This document shows, one piece after another, positions 1 to 12,743 of a stretch of 64,000 bases of DNA. The stretch is from Sanderia malayensis (lineage: Eukaryota; Cnidaria; Scyphozoa; Semaeostomeae; Pelagiidae): assembly GCA_013076295.1 (NCBI GenBank), contig RQOL01000466.1, positions 6,305,080 through 6,369,079 of the forward strand. Direction: 5' to 3'. A model generated the notes under the pieces. It was not told the origin of the DNA. It made no database searches and saw only the letters and a program-made list of their open reading frames with translations. The first letter of the stretch is position 1. Every line of letters starts with the position of its first letter. The translations under genes were made by a program, and so were the position numbers.

Positions 1-485
1 TCATCTTCACCCTTCGAGTTTTTTCATTCGACGCTTAAAAATGGACAACAATTTTCTTTGAATTTGAAGGCAGTAGCATGCAATTTGTTTAGAATTGCCT
101 AAAAAAAACTAGCACGCAAAGCCAGTTCTATCTGATAATATATATGTGAACGATCGCAAAATGGAAATTTTCGAATAATCAGTATTCAAAAATTTGGGCC
201 TAAATAACTTCTCGGGAAGAAGGTTGATTTGTTTACATTTGTTGCCATGGTACTGTTGAAACTGTATCAATATGTTGCCGTGAAAGGAGGAGCCTCGATA
301 TCGAGTTAGTTAATTAGAAAGCATGAAAAGGAGGCTTTTTGCTATCTATATGTTCATCATTGAAGCAGCTCTATGCTACGTAGAAACTTTAGTATTCTTA
401 AAACTTACCCGTAGGACATGGTGAGTAACAAGTGTAAGATTTTCAATGCTTTTCGTGACAACTAATTCAACGAATTACAATACAG

Positions 486-3400
486 GTCCCGTTCGTCGAC
501 TCGAAGGAGACAAGACGTCTTGGGCTTCTCTGCCAATTGAAGACAGGCATTGGTAAGATAACATCTTTTCCCTTTCTTGGCACTACCTGGCATCTTATTA
601 CTCAATGATGTTAATGAAAAACGACTTAATTGCAGATCTGATTTTCCACGTCGTGAAGCAACTGTCTGATGAGTATGTCGATGCTGATCCTCAAAATCCT
701 GTCCATGGAACCAAGCAGGCAATTTTCAGGATTCAGGTAATATCGCATCTAGTATACCTACTACTGCAATAGTGGCCAGAATGCAGGGAAATTGTTAACT
801 CTTCAAACTGTGCCCGTATTCTTAATCCGCCACCTGCCTGCCCCCCCCCCAAACAACGTTGTTCCTAGAAGAAGGGCACACGACCGTGAGAAAGCTGTTT
901 TTGCATGGCAATGGCCAGAGGGGCAAGTGGGGTTGGATGAAGCATTCTGCCACTATTGTAAGCACTCTTATCACGCTTGATCGAGTAGTCAAGTTTGCTC
1001 ATTTCTTAGATGTACTCATTTGGAAAGCCATCATAATCATTCTTATTCATTAATCTAGCTCGGTGACAGAATAAACAGTTGTTTACAAGTAATCAGAGAA
1101 CTGAAGCAACAAGTAAATGAATACAATTCATAAGTATTTTAGCTAATATTTCACAAATACATATGAGCATGTCACATTGTAGCGAATTCAGTACGATCAA
1201 CAAGTAATCAGCGATCGTTATTAATTACAATTGCTGCATGATTACTTTTGCTCTATCTCAACAGTTGAAGGATTCAGTTCCTAGCGATACCCAATCATTG
1301 GTGTGTACTTTGTTGCTGCTCAAGGTCACGTGGAATAACATTCACATGCAATTTCAGCAGGTAAGATGCCACTTGGCACAAGTCATCAATGTAGATGTCG
1401 TAATTTGAGAGATGTGTCTCTCTCATCTCTTTCACATTCCCCACGCTAATGACAAGTAACATATATTTCAGAGTGAAGCTCGTGACCGTCAACATTGGCT
1501 AAGAGAGCTGACATCTGCTGCAATGGTAAGTGACTGTTGCAATAAAGCAATGATGTCATATTCACAAACATTTCTATGTTTGCCTATTATTTAGGTTACG
1601 ATGACAATATGACCGCAATCGATACAAGGGTAGGCCAAGTGCAAGCCTTTTCTCCCGACCACTGCTGTACGAATACAGATCTTTCTTGCCTTCTGATGAC
1701 AACGTCATCAGAATCATCCCTGAAATAATTCCCGGTATTGTAAAGTTCTTCCGGCAAAAGAAGCAGGTGCAGTTGTCAACACAAGCGAGCAAAGTCAGGT
1801 AGTAGTATCAGATAAGGAAACTATTGATGATATTTGTGAAGTTTTAGCAATTGCAGCTTTGGACGATGGTAGCAATGGCAACGAAATGCAACAGCAGCGA
1901 CAAAATAAGGTATGTACGAGAGAAACTAACTGATGATTTTGTTTCAGATTTTATTAACTTCCTAGAAACAAATGTCGACGCAAAGAATGTTCACGTGGCT
2001 AAAGTTGACCTATCCACCCAAGAGGCTCGTCGTGTAGAACGACAATCAGTTTTAACGACGAAGATGTTGGTGGAAATTTGGAACGAGCCGTAGCAAATGA
2101 AGGGCCTGGGACAGAAAACGACACCACCTTAAAGCTTGATGAAAATAATCAATCTGAAATTGAAGAAGAGGGACAAGGCGGGATTGAGGGAGAGGAAATT
2201 ATGTCGGACATTTGCGCAGGCAATGACGATGAAGGAGAACATACACATGCAAACGAAGAATGGTATAAAGATCTGGAATTAAGTGATGACGAAGAAGACG
2301 AGGAAATGAAGGCGACAATGAAGAAAGTGCTGTTGATAGGCCTGGTTTGGATAAAAAGCAAGACAACAGTGAAGGTGATTACGAAGAAGAAGACTCATAC
2401 GTAGCAGATATTCTGGACTTTGATCTAGAATATTATACAAGACCATCGCCTCCACCGAAAGATGCCAGGTTGATATTGCAAATGCTGAGACAAAAGTATG
2501 AGCCAGAATGTCACGACAAGCAAAAGTGCACAGAAGTGACTACGAAGAAGACTCATACGTAGCAGATATTCTGACTTTGATCTAGAATATTATACAAGAC
2601 CATCGCCTCCACCGAAAGATGCCAGTTGGATATTGAAATGCTGAGACAAAAGCTATGGAGCCAGAATGTCACGACAAGCAAAAGTGCACAGAAGGTGACT
2701 ACGAAGAAGAAGACTCATACGTAGCAGATATTCTAGACTTTGATCTAGAATATTATACAAGACCATCGCCTCCACCGAAAGATGTCAGATCAAGCAAGTT
2801 AGACGAGAAGGAAGAAGAGAGAGAATTGTCCCGGCAAGCAGGATGTGGCAATCGTTCGGAATTTACAGATAGCGAAACCCATGCAGCTGTAGAGAATCTT
2901 CTTAATTGGCATCGGAGCAAGACAGTGGCAATGCCATGCACACGGATTCACTTCTTCAGTTTGACTGTCCACTTAGCATCAACAACAGTGCCAACAAGGT
3001 CAAACAAGCAGAGCCTAGTTTTCAGATAATAAGCAGAATCATTGAAGATCTACCACCACAAACGCAAGTAAAGAAGAATGAATTTCACCGTCGTTTCATA
3101 CCAGTCAACAACAGTAGCAAGCATGTATCTATTCTGAGAGCTTGAGCTGCCTACGTTGACTGAGCCAGCCCGACTTTTGCAACCAACTCCCCAATCATGC
3201 CATGGCCAAACAATCAAGCATGCCCATAAGGAAGCCAATTAAGCGATCACGAAGAGAGTCAAAATTAAAAGCCAATTACAAGAACTGGTGAAAGAAGATC
3301 CAATCCCTATAACCAAGCCACTTAAAAAGGTACACTATCTACGAGCAACAAGAAAAGAAAGAGCTGGAGAAATTTCCCACATGCCTCCGGTTCATGAAAA

Positions 3401-4319
3401 GCACGACGACAAGCGTAGTAGTGCAAGCTGTAAACGGCAAGGTGAGCATAGTAAGAACGAGAATGTACTTGCATTTGACGCGAAGAAAGCAGCAAAGCAG
3501 GTGAGTATTGTCTCCATGAAAAAACTTCAATCAGCTAAGAAGACGAAAGACGCACCAGGATCGGCAACGAAACAACCAAGGCAAGTAATCGTGATCCCTG
3601 ACGACGAGAGTGATAAAGAAGATAAAAGCACGGACTCACCTTCATGCCAAGTAGTTAAGTGGGTAAATGCAAACTCCAAAGTAACAGAGGAACAAGAAGC
3701 AGCAGCACTTGTCACAACAACTGCAATGCCAGCTTGTGAGCTAGCCAAAAAATCATCAGTATCAGAGAAGTATGTAGCGGCGAGAGAAGAGGCAATGTTA
3801 GTTGACTCGAGGAACGTAGATTCGGTGTTGACACGATTTATCCCCAAGACAGCCAAAGAATGTGTGAAAGTGATAAATCATGTGAAGAAGTACATAGGTG
3901 AAGAGAATGAAAGGGAGAAGCAAATGGAAAGAAAGCGAGAAGCAAACGGAAATACTGCCAGCTCGAAGCTTAAACGAACGAGGCCTAATACACCAACGGA
4001 GGAGCGGGAAATCCCGTTGGCAATGAGAGTGTATTTGTCCTTAGGAATATATCCATGGAACGAGAAGAACAAGGCATGCTTACCAGCTGATGACAACAAC
4101 TGTGCGGTAAAGATACCCGATTGCGTGAAGAAGGCAGTTCTTCGATATCTTCAATGGTATCCGACAATGCACGATAAGTTATATTGTTTCGAAGGTCATT
4201 CGTATCATCTGTGTGATTTAAAACTATTTGGTTGCTGGGAATGCATTCGTAAGTATTATAACGAAATTTATAGATGGGCTTTTAAAGTTGGTCTTGTCAG
4301 AGAATCAATGTCTAGTTAA
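486..4319 (+). pseudogene. Copy A of the tandem gene, disrupted
   Basis: This is a paralogue of the gene at 5,730-9,834. Exons equivalent to 2-5 lie at 486-552, 636-736, 1265-1360 and 1472-1525, all with GT/AG edges; exon 1 lies before the window. The long 3' exon is damaged. Against copy B it has single-base losses near 1,746, 1,907, 2,046 and 2,310, plus an internal tandem triplication at about 2,370-2,790. The frame therefore falls into short blocks (2,078-2,404, 2,655-3,029) before a clean C-terminal block of 343 codons at 3,288-4,319. Stop, 3' UTR and AATAAA (4,378) match copy B. It could be a true pseudogene, or partly an uncorrected assembly artefact, since many lesions are one base long. 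Confidence 0.7.
2369..2790 (+). repeat. Internal tandem triplication in copy A
   Basis: A block of about 160-170 bp that encodes the acidic stretch ending in YYTRPSPPPKD is present three times in succession in copy A but once in copy B (8,200-8,300). Between the blocks is a short segment (about 2,466-2,535 and 2,625-2,690) that copy B lacks. The second and third blocks differ by small indels that change the frame. Confidence 0.85.
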
Positions 4320-5565
4320 TATAAATGACCAAACTGTATTTTTCGATAGGTAAAAATGTATTTAATTTATTACATCCAATAAATGCCAATATGCTTAGGT
4401 AGAAAATTATTTGCTAGAAAATTAAGCATCATCTGATATCACAGGAGGACAGTTGACGGGTATGAGGTAAATGACATTTCACACATTTTTTCATACTATC
4501 ATTTTTGTGCATACACTAATGGCATTCTTGTTCGTCATCCAGGATTCAGGGTAGTCTGTATGAGATGTCGTGCAACTAGACGTGGTCATGCAGTCAGATT
4601 GGCAATGCGAGCAAAGGGAAGGAAGAGGACTTCCACGTGATAATAAATCAACAAGAAATAGAATAATTTAATCGTTTTCATCAAATCGCTTGCAGACAAA
4701 TGGAAATAACTGTAGAATTGCACGTCAGATGCTTGGCATATTTTCATGTATTTTGTCAACCTATGCTCTAGATAACTGTTAGTAGCCAATGTAGGCATAG
4801 TAGTGAAAAGACAATAAGTACGATAAAAGACTTTGCCAGTTACAAATCTTGATTTTTTTGCTTCCCAACTGCTGCCATTCAAAGGAAGGAAGGGAAAATG
4901 AAGGAGCCTGGAACGAGTTGCCTAGACGATTTTCGCGCCATGTACAGTTATTCGTCATTCGTCAGCGTGTCTATAGAATGCAATAATATTTCTCACGTGA
5001 AGAGAATTTTGGCCAACTTCACGAATTAAATCTGCTTTTTAGCTAACTACAAGCATGCATTTATTGGCATCAAAGAACAACAAACGAGCATATCTTGCAA
5101 AGTCAGGTAAACCATTGTCTGATCAAGTTGTCGAGCATTTTTCAACTGTTTACTTCGTATTTGAGGAGCCTGCATGATCGAAGTTGGACTTTAGGCCGAT
5201 GTTTCAAAAAGTTTCCAATGCACATCAAGTCTTTATTTGGGCCTGGTTGTTTGCAGAACTCAAATGTGTGTCACTCAAGTCGTCGTGAATTTCGAAAGCA
5301 TTCTTGTGGGCAGCAATGATTGAATGCATACCTACATGTTAAGTCTAGATCGCTATTCGCTGGTTTCATACTATCTAAAAGGGACATGCACTGTTATGTA
5401 TTTCACAAGAGGCTGCAGTGATGTGCTGCAAATTGAGCATTCCATGAATTGTGTGCGTGACTCTGTCGTTTCAAGGTGGTCCATGCCATCGGTTTGGCAT
5501 GATGATGGGGCATAACTTCTGCCATCTTTGATCAAGGCGAAAACCGCTGTACAGGATTGCCAATT
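4320..5565. other. Spacer between tandem units A and B
   Basis: 3' UTR and intergenic DNA of copy A. AATAAA at 4,378 lies about 60 bases after the stop. The spacer is as well conserved with 9,835-11,100 as the gene itself, as expected for a recent block duplication. A 41-codon ORF at 5,055-5,177 has a 43-codon counterpart at 10,569-10,697, each with an internal GT donor-like site; it may be an exon of something unrecognised, but nothing else supports it. Long minus-strand ORFs here look accidental. Confidence 0.5.
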
Positions 5566-5567
5566 AA

Positions 5568-5729
5568 GAATTACGTCACAATCGTAATTAATCGACAGTG
5601 CTAGATAAGGAGGGGCCAATCAAAATCCCTTGTGAATTTTTATTCATTGAAAGCAATCACAGAGTGCGGTAGCTTTTTTCTTCGCTTGCGAAACACGCTG
5701 AATTTGAGTTGTGCTGTACTAGTTTCATC
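5568..5729 (+). promoter_or_regulatory. Likely promoter and 5' UTR of copy B
   Basis: Upstream of the first ATG at 5,730 are a CRE-like TTACGTCA (about 5,573), a CCAAT box (about 5,615) and a short leader. The same block at 11,080-11,178 precedes the truncated copy C. No TATA box is obvious. The promoter role is inference from position and box motifs. Confidence 0.4.
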
Positions 5730-8700
5730 ATGGCTCAAACACATACCGGTTCAACCAATCAAACAACAGGCTGTCTTCAACAGGTGAGTGCATCTACTTC
5801 GTCTTTAACTTCGATAAATTCATCTTCACCCTTCCAATTTTTTTATTCGACGCTTAAAAATCGACAGCAATTTTCTTTGAATTTGAAGGCAGTAGCACGC
5901 AATTTGTTTAAAATTGCCTAAAAAAAACTAGCACGCAAAGCCAGTTCTATCTGATAATATATATGTGAACGATCGCAAAATGGAAATTTTCGAATAATCA
6001 GTATTCAAAATTTTGGGCCTAAATAACTTCTCGGGAAGAAGTCGATTTGTTTACATTTGTTGCCATGGTACTGTTGAAACTGTATCAATATGTTGCCGTG
6101 AAAGGAGGAGCCTCGATATCGAGTTAGTTAATTAGAAAGCTTGAAAAGGAGTCTTGTTGCTATCTATATGTTCGTCATTAAAAGCAGTTTTATGCTACGT
6201 AGAAGCTTTAGTACTTCTTAAAACGTACCCGGTAGCACATGGTGAGTAACAAGTGTAAGATTTTCAATGCTTTTCGTGACAGCTAATTCAACGAATTACA
6301 ATACAGGTCCCGTTCGTCGACTCGAAGGAGACAAGACGTCTTGGGCTTCTCTGTCAATTGAAGACAAGCATTGGTAAGATAACATGTTTTCCCTTTCTCG
6401 GCACCAACCTGGCATGTTATTACTCAATGATGTTAATAAAAAACGACTTCTTTGCAGATCTGATTTTCCACGTCGTGAAGCAACTGTCTGATGAGTATGT
6501 CGACGCTGATCCTCAAAATCCTGTCCATAGAACCAAGCAGGCAATTTTCCGGATTCAGGTAATATCGCATCTAGTATACCTACCTACTGCAATAGTGGCC
6601 AGAATGCAGGGAAATGGTTAACTCTTCAAACTGTGCCCGTATTCTTAATCCGCCACCTGCCTGCCCCCCCCCCAAACAACGTTTTCCCTAGAAGAAGGGG
6701 CACACAACCGTGAGAAAGCTGTTTTTGCATGGCAATGGCCGGAGGGGGACGCGGGGTTGGATGAAGCATTCTGCCACTATTGTAAGCACTCTTATCACGC
6801 TTGATCGAGTAGTCAAGTTTGCTCATTTCTTAGATGTACTCATTTGGAAAGCCATCATAATCATTCTTATTCATTAATCTAGCTCGGTGACAGAATAAAC
6901 AGTTGTTTACAAGTAATCAGAGAACTAAAGCAACAAGTAAATGAATACAATTCATAAGTATTATTAGCTAATATTTCACAAGTACATATGAGCATGTCAC
7001 ATTGTAGCGAATTTCAGTACGATCAACAAGTAATCAGCGATCGTTATTAATCACAATTGCTGCATGATTACTTTTGCTCTATCTCAACAGTTGAAGGATT
7101 CAGTTCCTAGCGATACCCAATCATTGGTGTGTACTTTGTTGCTGCTCAGGGTCACGTGGAATAACATTCACATGCAATTTCAGCAGGTATAATGCCACTT
7201 GGCACAATTCATCAAAGTAGTTACTGTAATTAGAGAGATGTGTCTCTCATGTCTGTCACATTCCCCACGCTAAAGACAAGTAACATATTTCAGAGTGAAG
7301 CTCGTGACCGTCAACATTGGATAAAAGAGCTGACATCTGCTGCAATGGTAAGTGATTGTTGCAATAAAGCAATGATGTCATTATTCAAAAACATTTCTAT
7401 GTTTGCCTATTATTTAGGTTACGATGACAATATGACCGCAATCGATACAAGGGTAGGCCAAGTGCAAGCCTTTTCTCCTGACCACTGCTGTACGAATACA
7501 GATCTTTCTTGCCTTCTTGATGACAACGTCATCAGAATCATCCCTGAAATAATTCCCGGTATTGTAAAGGTTCTTCCGGCAAAAGAAGCAGGTGCAGTTG
7601 TCAACACAAGCGGGCAAAGTCAGGTAGTAGTATCAGATAAGGAAACTATTGATGATATTTGTGAAGTTTTAGCAATTGCAGCTTTGGACGATGGTAGCAA
7701 TGGCAACGAAATGCAACAGCAGCGACAAAATGAAGGTATGTACGAGGAGAAACTAACTGATGATTTTGTTTCAGATTTTATTAACTTCCTAGAAACAAAT
7801 GTAGACGCAAAGAATGTTCACGTGGCTAAAGTTGATCTATCCACCCAAGAGGCTCGTCGTGTAGAACGACAAGTCAGTTTTAACGACGAAGATGTTGGTG
7901 GAAATTTGGAACGAGCCGTAGCAAATGAAGGGCCTGGGACAGAAAACGACACCACCTTAAAGCTTAATGAAAATAATCAATCTGAAATTGAAGAAGAGGG
8001 ACAAGGCGGGATTGAGGGAGAGGAAATTATGTCGGACATTTGCGCAGGCAATGACGATGAAGGAGAACATACACATGCAAACGAAGAATGGTATAAAGAT
8101 CTGGAATTAAGTGATGACGAAGAAGACGAGGAATGTAAAGGCGACAATGAAGAAAGTGCTGTTGATAGGCCTGGTTTGGATAAAAAGCAAGACAACAGTG
8201 AAGGTGATTACGAAGAAGAAGACTCATACGTAGCAGATATTCTGGACTTTGATCTAGAATATTATACAAGACCATCGCCTCCACCGAAAGATGTCAGATC
8301 AAGCAAGTTAGACGAGAAGGAAGAAGAGATAGAATTGTCCCGGCAAGCAGGATGTGGCAATCGTTCGCAATTTTCAGATGACGAAACCCATGCAGCTGTA
8401 GAGAATCTTCTTGAATTGGCATCGGAGCAAGACAGTGACAATGCCTTGCACACGGATTCACTTCTTCAGTTTGGCTGTCCACTTAGCATCAGGAACAGTG
8501 CCAACAAGGTCAAACAAGCAGAGCCTAGTTTTCAGATAATAAGCAGAATCATTGATGATCTACCACCACAAACGCAAGTAAAGAAGAATGAATTTCACCG
8601 TCGTTTCATACCACTCAACAACAGTAGCAAGCATGTATCTGATTCTGAGATTCTTGAGCTGCCTACGTTGACTGAGCCAGCCGCGACTTTTGCAAGCCAA

Positions 8701-9834
8701 CACCCCAATCATGCCATGGCCAAACAATCAAGCATGCCCATAAGGAAGCCAATTAAGCGATCACGAAGAGAGTCAAAATTAAAAGTGCAATTACAAGAAC
8801 TGGTGAAAGAAGATCCAATCCCCATAACCAAGCCACTTAAAAAGGTACACTATCTACGAGCAACAAAAAAAGAAAGAGCTGAAGAAATTTCCCACATGCC
8901 TCCGGTTCATGAAAAGCACGACGACAAGCGTAGTAGTGCAAGCTGTAAGCGGCAAGGTGAGCATAGTAAGAACGAGAATGTACTTGCATTTGACGCGAAG
9001 AAAGCAGCAAAGCAGGTGAGTATTGTCTCCATGAAAAAACCACAACCAGCTAAGAAGACGAAAGACGCACCAGGATCGGCAACGAAACAACCAAGGCAAG
9101 TAATCGTGATCCCTGACGACGAGAGTGATAAAGAAGATAAAAGCACGGACTCACCTTCATGCCAAGTAGTTAAGTGGGTAAATGCAAACTGCAAAGTAAC
9201 AGAGGAACAAGAAGCAGCAGCACTTGTCACAACAACTGCAATGCCAGCTTGTGAGCTAGCCAAAAAATCATCAGTATCAGAGAAGTATGTAGCGGCGAGA
9301 GAAGAGGCAATGTTAGTTGACTCGAGCAACGTAGATTCGGTGTTGACACGATTTAGCCCCAAGACAGCCAAAGAATGTGTGAAAGTGATAAATCATGTGA
9401 AGAGGTACATAGGTGAAGAGAATGAAAGGGAGAAACAAATGAAAAGAAAGCGAAAAGCAAAGGGAAATACTGCCAGCTCGAAACTTAAACGAACGAGGCC
9501 TAATACACCAACGAAGGAGCGGGAAATCCCGTTGGCAATGAGAGTGTATTTGTCCTTAGGAATATATCCATGGAACGAGAAGAACAAGGCATGCTTACCA
9601 GCTGATGACAACAACTGTGCGGTAAAGATACCCGATTGCGTGAAGAAGGCAGTTCTTCGATATCGTCAATGGTATCCGACAATGCACGATAAGTTATATT
9701 GTTTCGAAGGTCATTCGTATCATCTGTGTGATTTAAAATTATTTGGTTGCTGGGAATGCATTCGTAAGTATTATAGCGAAATTTATAGATGGGCTTTTAA
9801 AGTTGGTCTTGTCAGAGAATCAATGTCTAGTTAA
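5730..9834 (+). CDS. Uncharacterised multi-exon gene (copy B), charged nuclear-type protein
   Basis: Best copy of a tandem gene I do not recognise. Exon 1 is 5,730-5,783 (ATG), exon 2 6,307-6,373, exon 3 6,458-6,558, exon 4 7,091-7,186, exon 5 7,294-7,347; all have GT/AG edges and compatible phases. Exons 4-5 end in SEARDRQHWIKEL, which resembles the last helix of a PH domain (weak). The long last exon stays open to the stop at 9,832-9,834. The join from exon 5 into it is unresolved: the obvious 70-bp intron would shift the frame. The long frame has an acidic half rich in EEE/DDEEDEE, then basic clusters (KRSRRESKLK, KRKRKAK), a SUMO-interaction-like VIVIPDDE (codons at 9,100) and a Cys/His-rich C-terminus (CFEGHSYHLCDLKLFGCWEC). 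Poly(A) signal at 9,893. Nuclear role is inference. Confidence 0.6.
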
Positions 9835-9892
9835 TATAAATGACCAAACTCTATTTTTCGATAAGTAAAAATGTATTTAATTTATTATATCC

Positions 9893-9898
9893 AATAAA
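9893..9898 (+). terminator. Poly(A) signal AATAAA of copy B
   Basis: A canonical AATAAA lies 59 bases after the stop codon; copy A has the same signal at 4,378-4,383. Confidence 0.6.
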
Positions 9899-11140
9899 TG
9901 CCAACATGCTTAGGTAGAAAATTATTTGCTAGAAAATTAAGCATCATCTGATATCACAGGAGGACAGTTGACGGGTATGAGGTAAATGATATTTCACAAA
10001 TTTTTTCATACTATCATTTTTGTACATACACTAATGGCATTTATGTTCGTCATCCAGGATTCAGGGTAGTCTGTATGAGATGTCGTGCAACTAGACGTGG
10101 TCATGCAGTCAGATTGGCAATGCGAGCAAAGGGGAGGAAGAGGACTTCCACGTGATAATAAATTAACAAGAAATAGAATAACTTAATCGTTTTCATCAAA
10201 TCGCTTGCAGACAAATTAAAATAACTGTAGAATTGCACGTGAGATGCTTGGCATATTTTCATGTATTTTGTCAACCTATGCTCTAGATAACTGTTAGTAG
10301 CCAATGTAGGCATAGTAGGGAAAAGACAATAGTACGATAAAAGACTTTGCCAGTTACAAATCTTGATTTTTTTGCTTCTCAACTGCTGCCATTCAAAGGA
10401 AGAAAGGGAAAATGAAGGAACCTGGAACGAGTTGCCTAGACGATTTTCGCGCCAAGTACAGTTATTCGTCATTCGTCAGCGTGTCTATAGAATGCAGTAA
10501 TATTTCTCACGTGAAGAGAATTTTCGCCAACTTGACGAATTAAATCTGCTTTTTAGCTAACTACAATCATGCATTTATTGGCATCAAAGAACAACAAACG
10601 AGCATATCTTGCAAAGTCAGGTAAACCATTGTCTGATCAAGTTGTCGAGCATTTTTCAACTGTTTACTTCGTATTTGAGGTTGAGGAGCCTACATGATCA
10701 AAGTTGGGCTTTAGGCCGATGTTTCAAGAAGTTTCCAATGCAAATCAAGTCTTTATTTGGGCCTTGTTGTTTGCAGAATTCAAATGTGTGTCACTCAAGT
10801 CGTCGTGAATTTCGAAAGCATTCTTGTGGGCAGCAATGATTGAATGCATACCTACATGTTAAGTCTAGATCGCTATTCGCTGATTTCATACTATCTAAAA
10901 GGGACATACACTGATATGTATTTCACAAGAGGCTGCAAATTGAGCATTCCATGAATTATGTGCGTGACTCTGTCGTTTCAAGGTGGTCCATGCCATCGGT
11001 TTGGCATGATGATGGGGCATAACTTCTGCCATCTTTGATCAAGGCGAAAGCCGCTGTACAGGATTGCCAATTAAGAATTACGTCACAATCGTAATTAATC
11101 GACTGTGCTAGATAAGGAGGGGCCAATCAAAATCCCTTGT
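9899..11140. other. Spacer of unit B
   Basis: Counterpart of 4,384-5,640. It contains the 43-codon ORF at 10,569-10,697 and a second copy of the CRE/CCAAT block near 11,080-11,130. No other feature seen. Confidence 0.5.
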
Positions 11141-11780
11141 GAATTTTTATTCATTGAAAGCAATCACAGAGTGCGGTAGCCACGCCCTGCCACACCCACC
11201 GCTGAATCGTTTGGTAACAAGCAGGTTCGGAAAGAGCATGAAATTTTACATAGGAAAATGTTACAAACAATATCTGTTTTCAATATTCAAAAGATTTTGC
11301 GCCTGTACCTGTCTAATTACAATACAGGTCCCGTTCGTCGACTCGAAGGAGACAAGACGTCTTGGGCTTCTCTGTCAATTGAAGACAAGCATTGGTAAGA
11401 TAACATGTTTTCCCTTTCTTGGCACCAACCTGGCATGTTATTACTCAATGATGTTCATAAAAAACGACTTCATTGCAGATCTGATTTTCCACGTCGTGAA
11501 GCAACTGTCTGATGAGTATGTCGATGCTGATCCTCAAAATCCTGTCCATGGAATCAAGCAGGCAATTTCCAGGATTCAGGTAATAGGCATCGCATCTAGT
11601 ATACCTACCTACTGCAATAGTGGCCAGAATGCAGGGAAATGGTTAATTCCTCAAACTGTGCCCGTATTCTTAGTCCGCCACCTGCCTGCCCCCCCCAAAC
11701 AACGTTGTCCCTAGAAGAAGGGGCACACAACCGTGAGAAAGCTGTTTTTGCATGGCAATGGCCAGAGGGGCACGCGGGGT
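11141..11780 (+). pseudogene. Copy C: 5' fragment with exons 2 and 3 only
   Basis: Exon 2 (11,328-11,394) and exon 3 (11,479-11,579) are near-identical to copy B and keep splice edges, but exon 1 has been replaced by about 140 bp of unrelated DNA (11,179-11,320). The unit breaks off at about 11,780, where a dispersed repeat begins, so the long exon is missing. The frame happens to be open through the replaced segment and intron 2 (11,139-11,714), which should not be taken as a gene. Confidence 0.75.
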
Positions 11781-11985
11781 AATGGTCAAAATTAGCACCA
11801 TTAAGGGATCTTCTCAGAGTTAATCGCTTCATTGATGCAAATGGAAACGATTTCAATCACCAAAAATTCGTTTCACATGTTTTGCAAAACGATTAAGGAT
11901 CGATTTGAGTCAGTTTGAAACGAATTTGAAAGGTTTGGAAATAAACTGAGGCAAATTGAGGTCATTATAAAACGTAGGGTAATGG
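11781..11985. repeat. Dispersed repeat, copy 1
   Basis: About 190 bp starting near AGCACCATTAAGGGA matches 15,509-15,700 closely. It is bounded on both sides by a short repeat AATGGTCAAAATTAG (11,781 and 11,980), which may be a target duplication. It cut off copy C of the tandem gene. No coding content. Confidence 0.7.
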
Positions 11986-12224
11986 TCAAAATTAGAATAT
12001 GAAATTAATATGCAGATTCTGATCGAAAAATGTTCCTTTGATTATAATGGAAACTTTCATAATAAATTCGAACTTAGATACATACAATTTAAAGATACGC
12101 TAATCGGACCAAACTATTCTCTATGATATAGGCATAGTATGGCTGTCTACACAATGGTGTCTCTAAAAGTTCTATGGTAGAATAATTTGTAAAAAAGTTA
12201 AAAGTCTATGAGCTCCGGGTCAGT

Positions 12225-12518
12225 TCACTTTTTCATCCTCATGGAAAATATATAATACGAAGATCGTATACAAATCTCAACCAACTTGGAATCAATATAC
12301 TTTACAGCAGTGTCTTCAGCATAGAGTTCTTCCAACATTTTAAAAAATTGATCTGATTCTCTTGAATATATCCCAGCAGAAGTCATTACAAGATTAATAA
12401 ACGTAGTATTCTTATAGAGGCGTATTAAGGTACTATCTTTTAAAAGGTGTTCGTATTTCTCCTTTTTTCTTTTTTCATTTTTCTCTGTATTTGTTTCGTG
12501 ACCTACTGTTAGTCCCAC
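12225..12518 (-). pseudogene. Orphan ORF fragment, possibly of transposon origin
   Basis: A 97-codon minus-strand frame with a Lys/Glu-rich start and the segment CIRSSYYIF near its end. The composition is protein-like, and it lies just beyond a minus-strand LINE tail. I cannot assign it to a family; it may be a transposon remnant or chance. Confidence 0.25.
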
Positions 12519-12743
12519 GATGTACAGGTTGTTCTTTTTGTATATGTGTAGCGCCCCCTTATAATGTACTCAGTTGCGCTTTACAATTTACGGTTCCAAA
12601 AAATGTTCGTTTGGAAAACTTAACTCTAAAACCTAAATCTATAATATCTAAAACAAAATGTTACACGCTCATATAAAATCTCATCAGAATACTATTTAAA
12701 AAGAATAAAAGAATAAATAAAACAATACAAAACGTCATTTTCC

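Larger units (their letters stand above)
1..11178. repeat. Tandem array of ~5.8-kb units (copies A and B, then partial copy C)
   Basis: The sequence at position 1 recurs almost unchanged at 5,820, and the exon starting at 486 recurs at 6,307 and again at 11,328. Copies A and B agree over their whole length, intergenic DNA included, so this is a segmental tandem duplication and not retroposition. Copy B matches copy A up to about 11,178; there the sequence switches to unrelated DNA and rejoins the unit at about 11,318. Divergence between A and B is a few percent, mostly substitutions and single-base indels. Confidence 0.95.

Noticed and set aside
4443..4640. Extra 3' exons of copy A (AG-flanked segments ending CGTGATAATAA)
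   Set aside because: They lie beyond the AATAAA signal and their phases cannot be joined without a stop; conservation with copy B is no higher than in the surrounding spacer.
7240..7420. Start of the copy B protein at 7,240
   Set aside because: That start is a GTG inside an intron; exon 5 begins at 7,294 after a clear acceptor and exon 1 has its own ATG at 5,730.
8907..9371. 154-codon minus-strand ORF opposite the copy B long exon (and its copy A twin at 3,527-3,856)
   Set aside because: Shadow of the Lys/Glu/Ala-rich plus strand; Ser/Phe-rich low-complexity product.
11139..11714. 191-codon ORF as a separate gene
   Set aside because: It runs through exon 2, an intron and exon 3 of copy C; its openness is chance.
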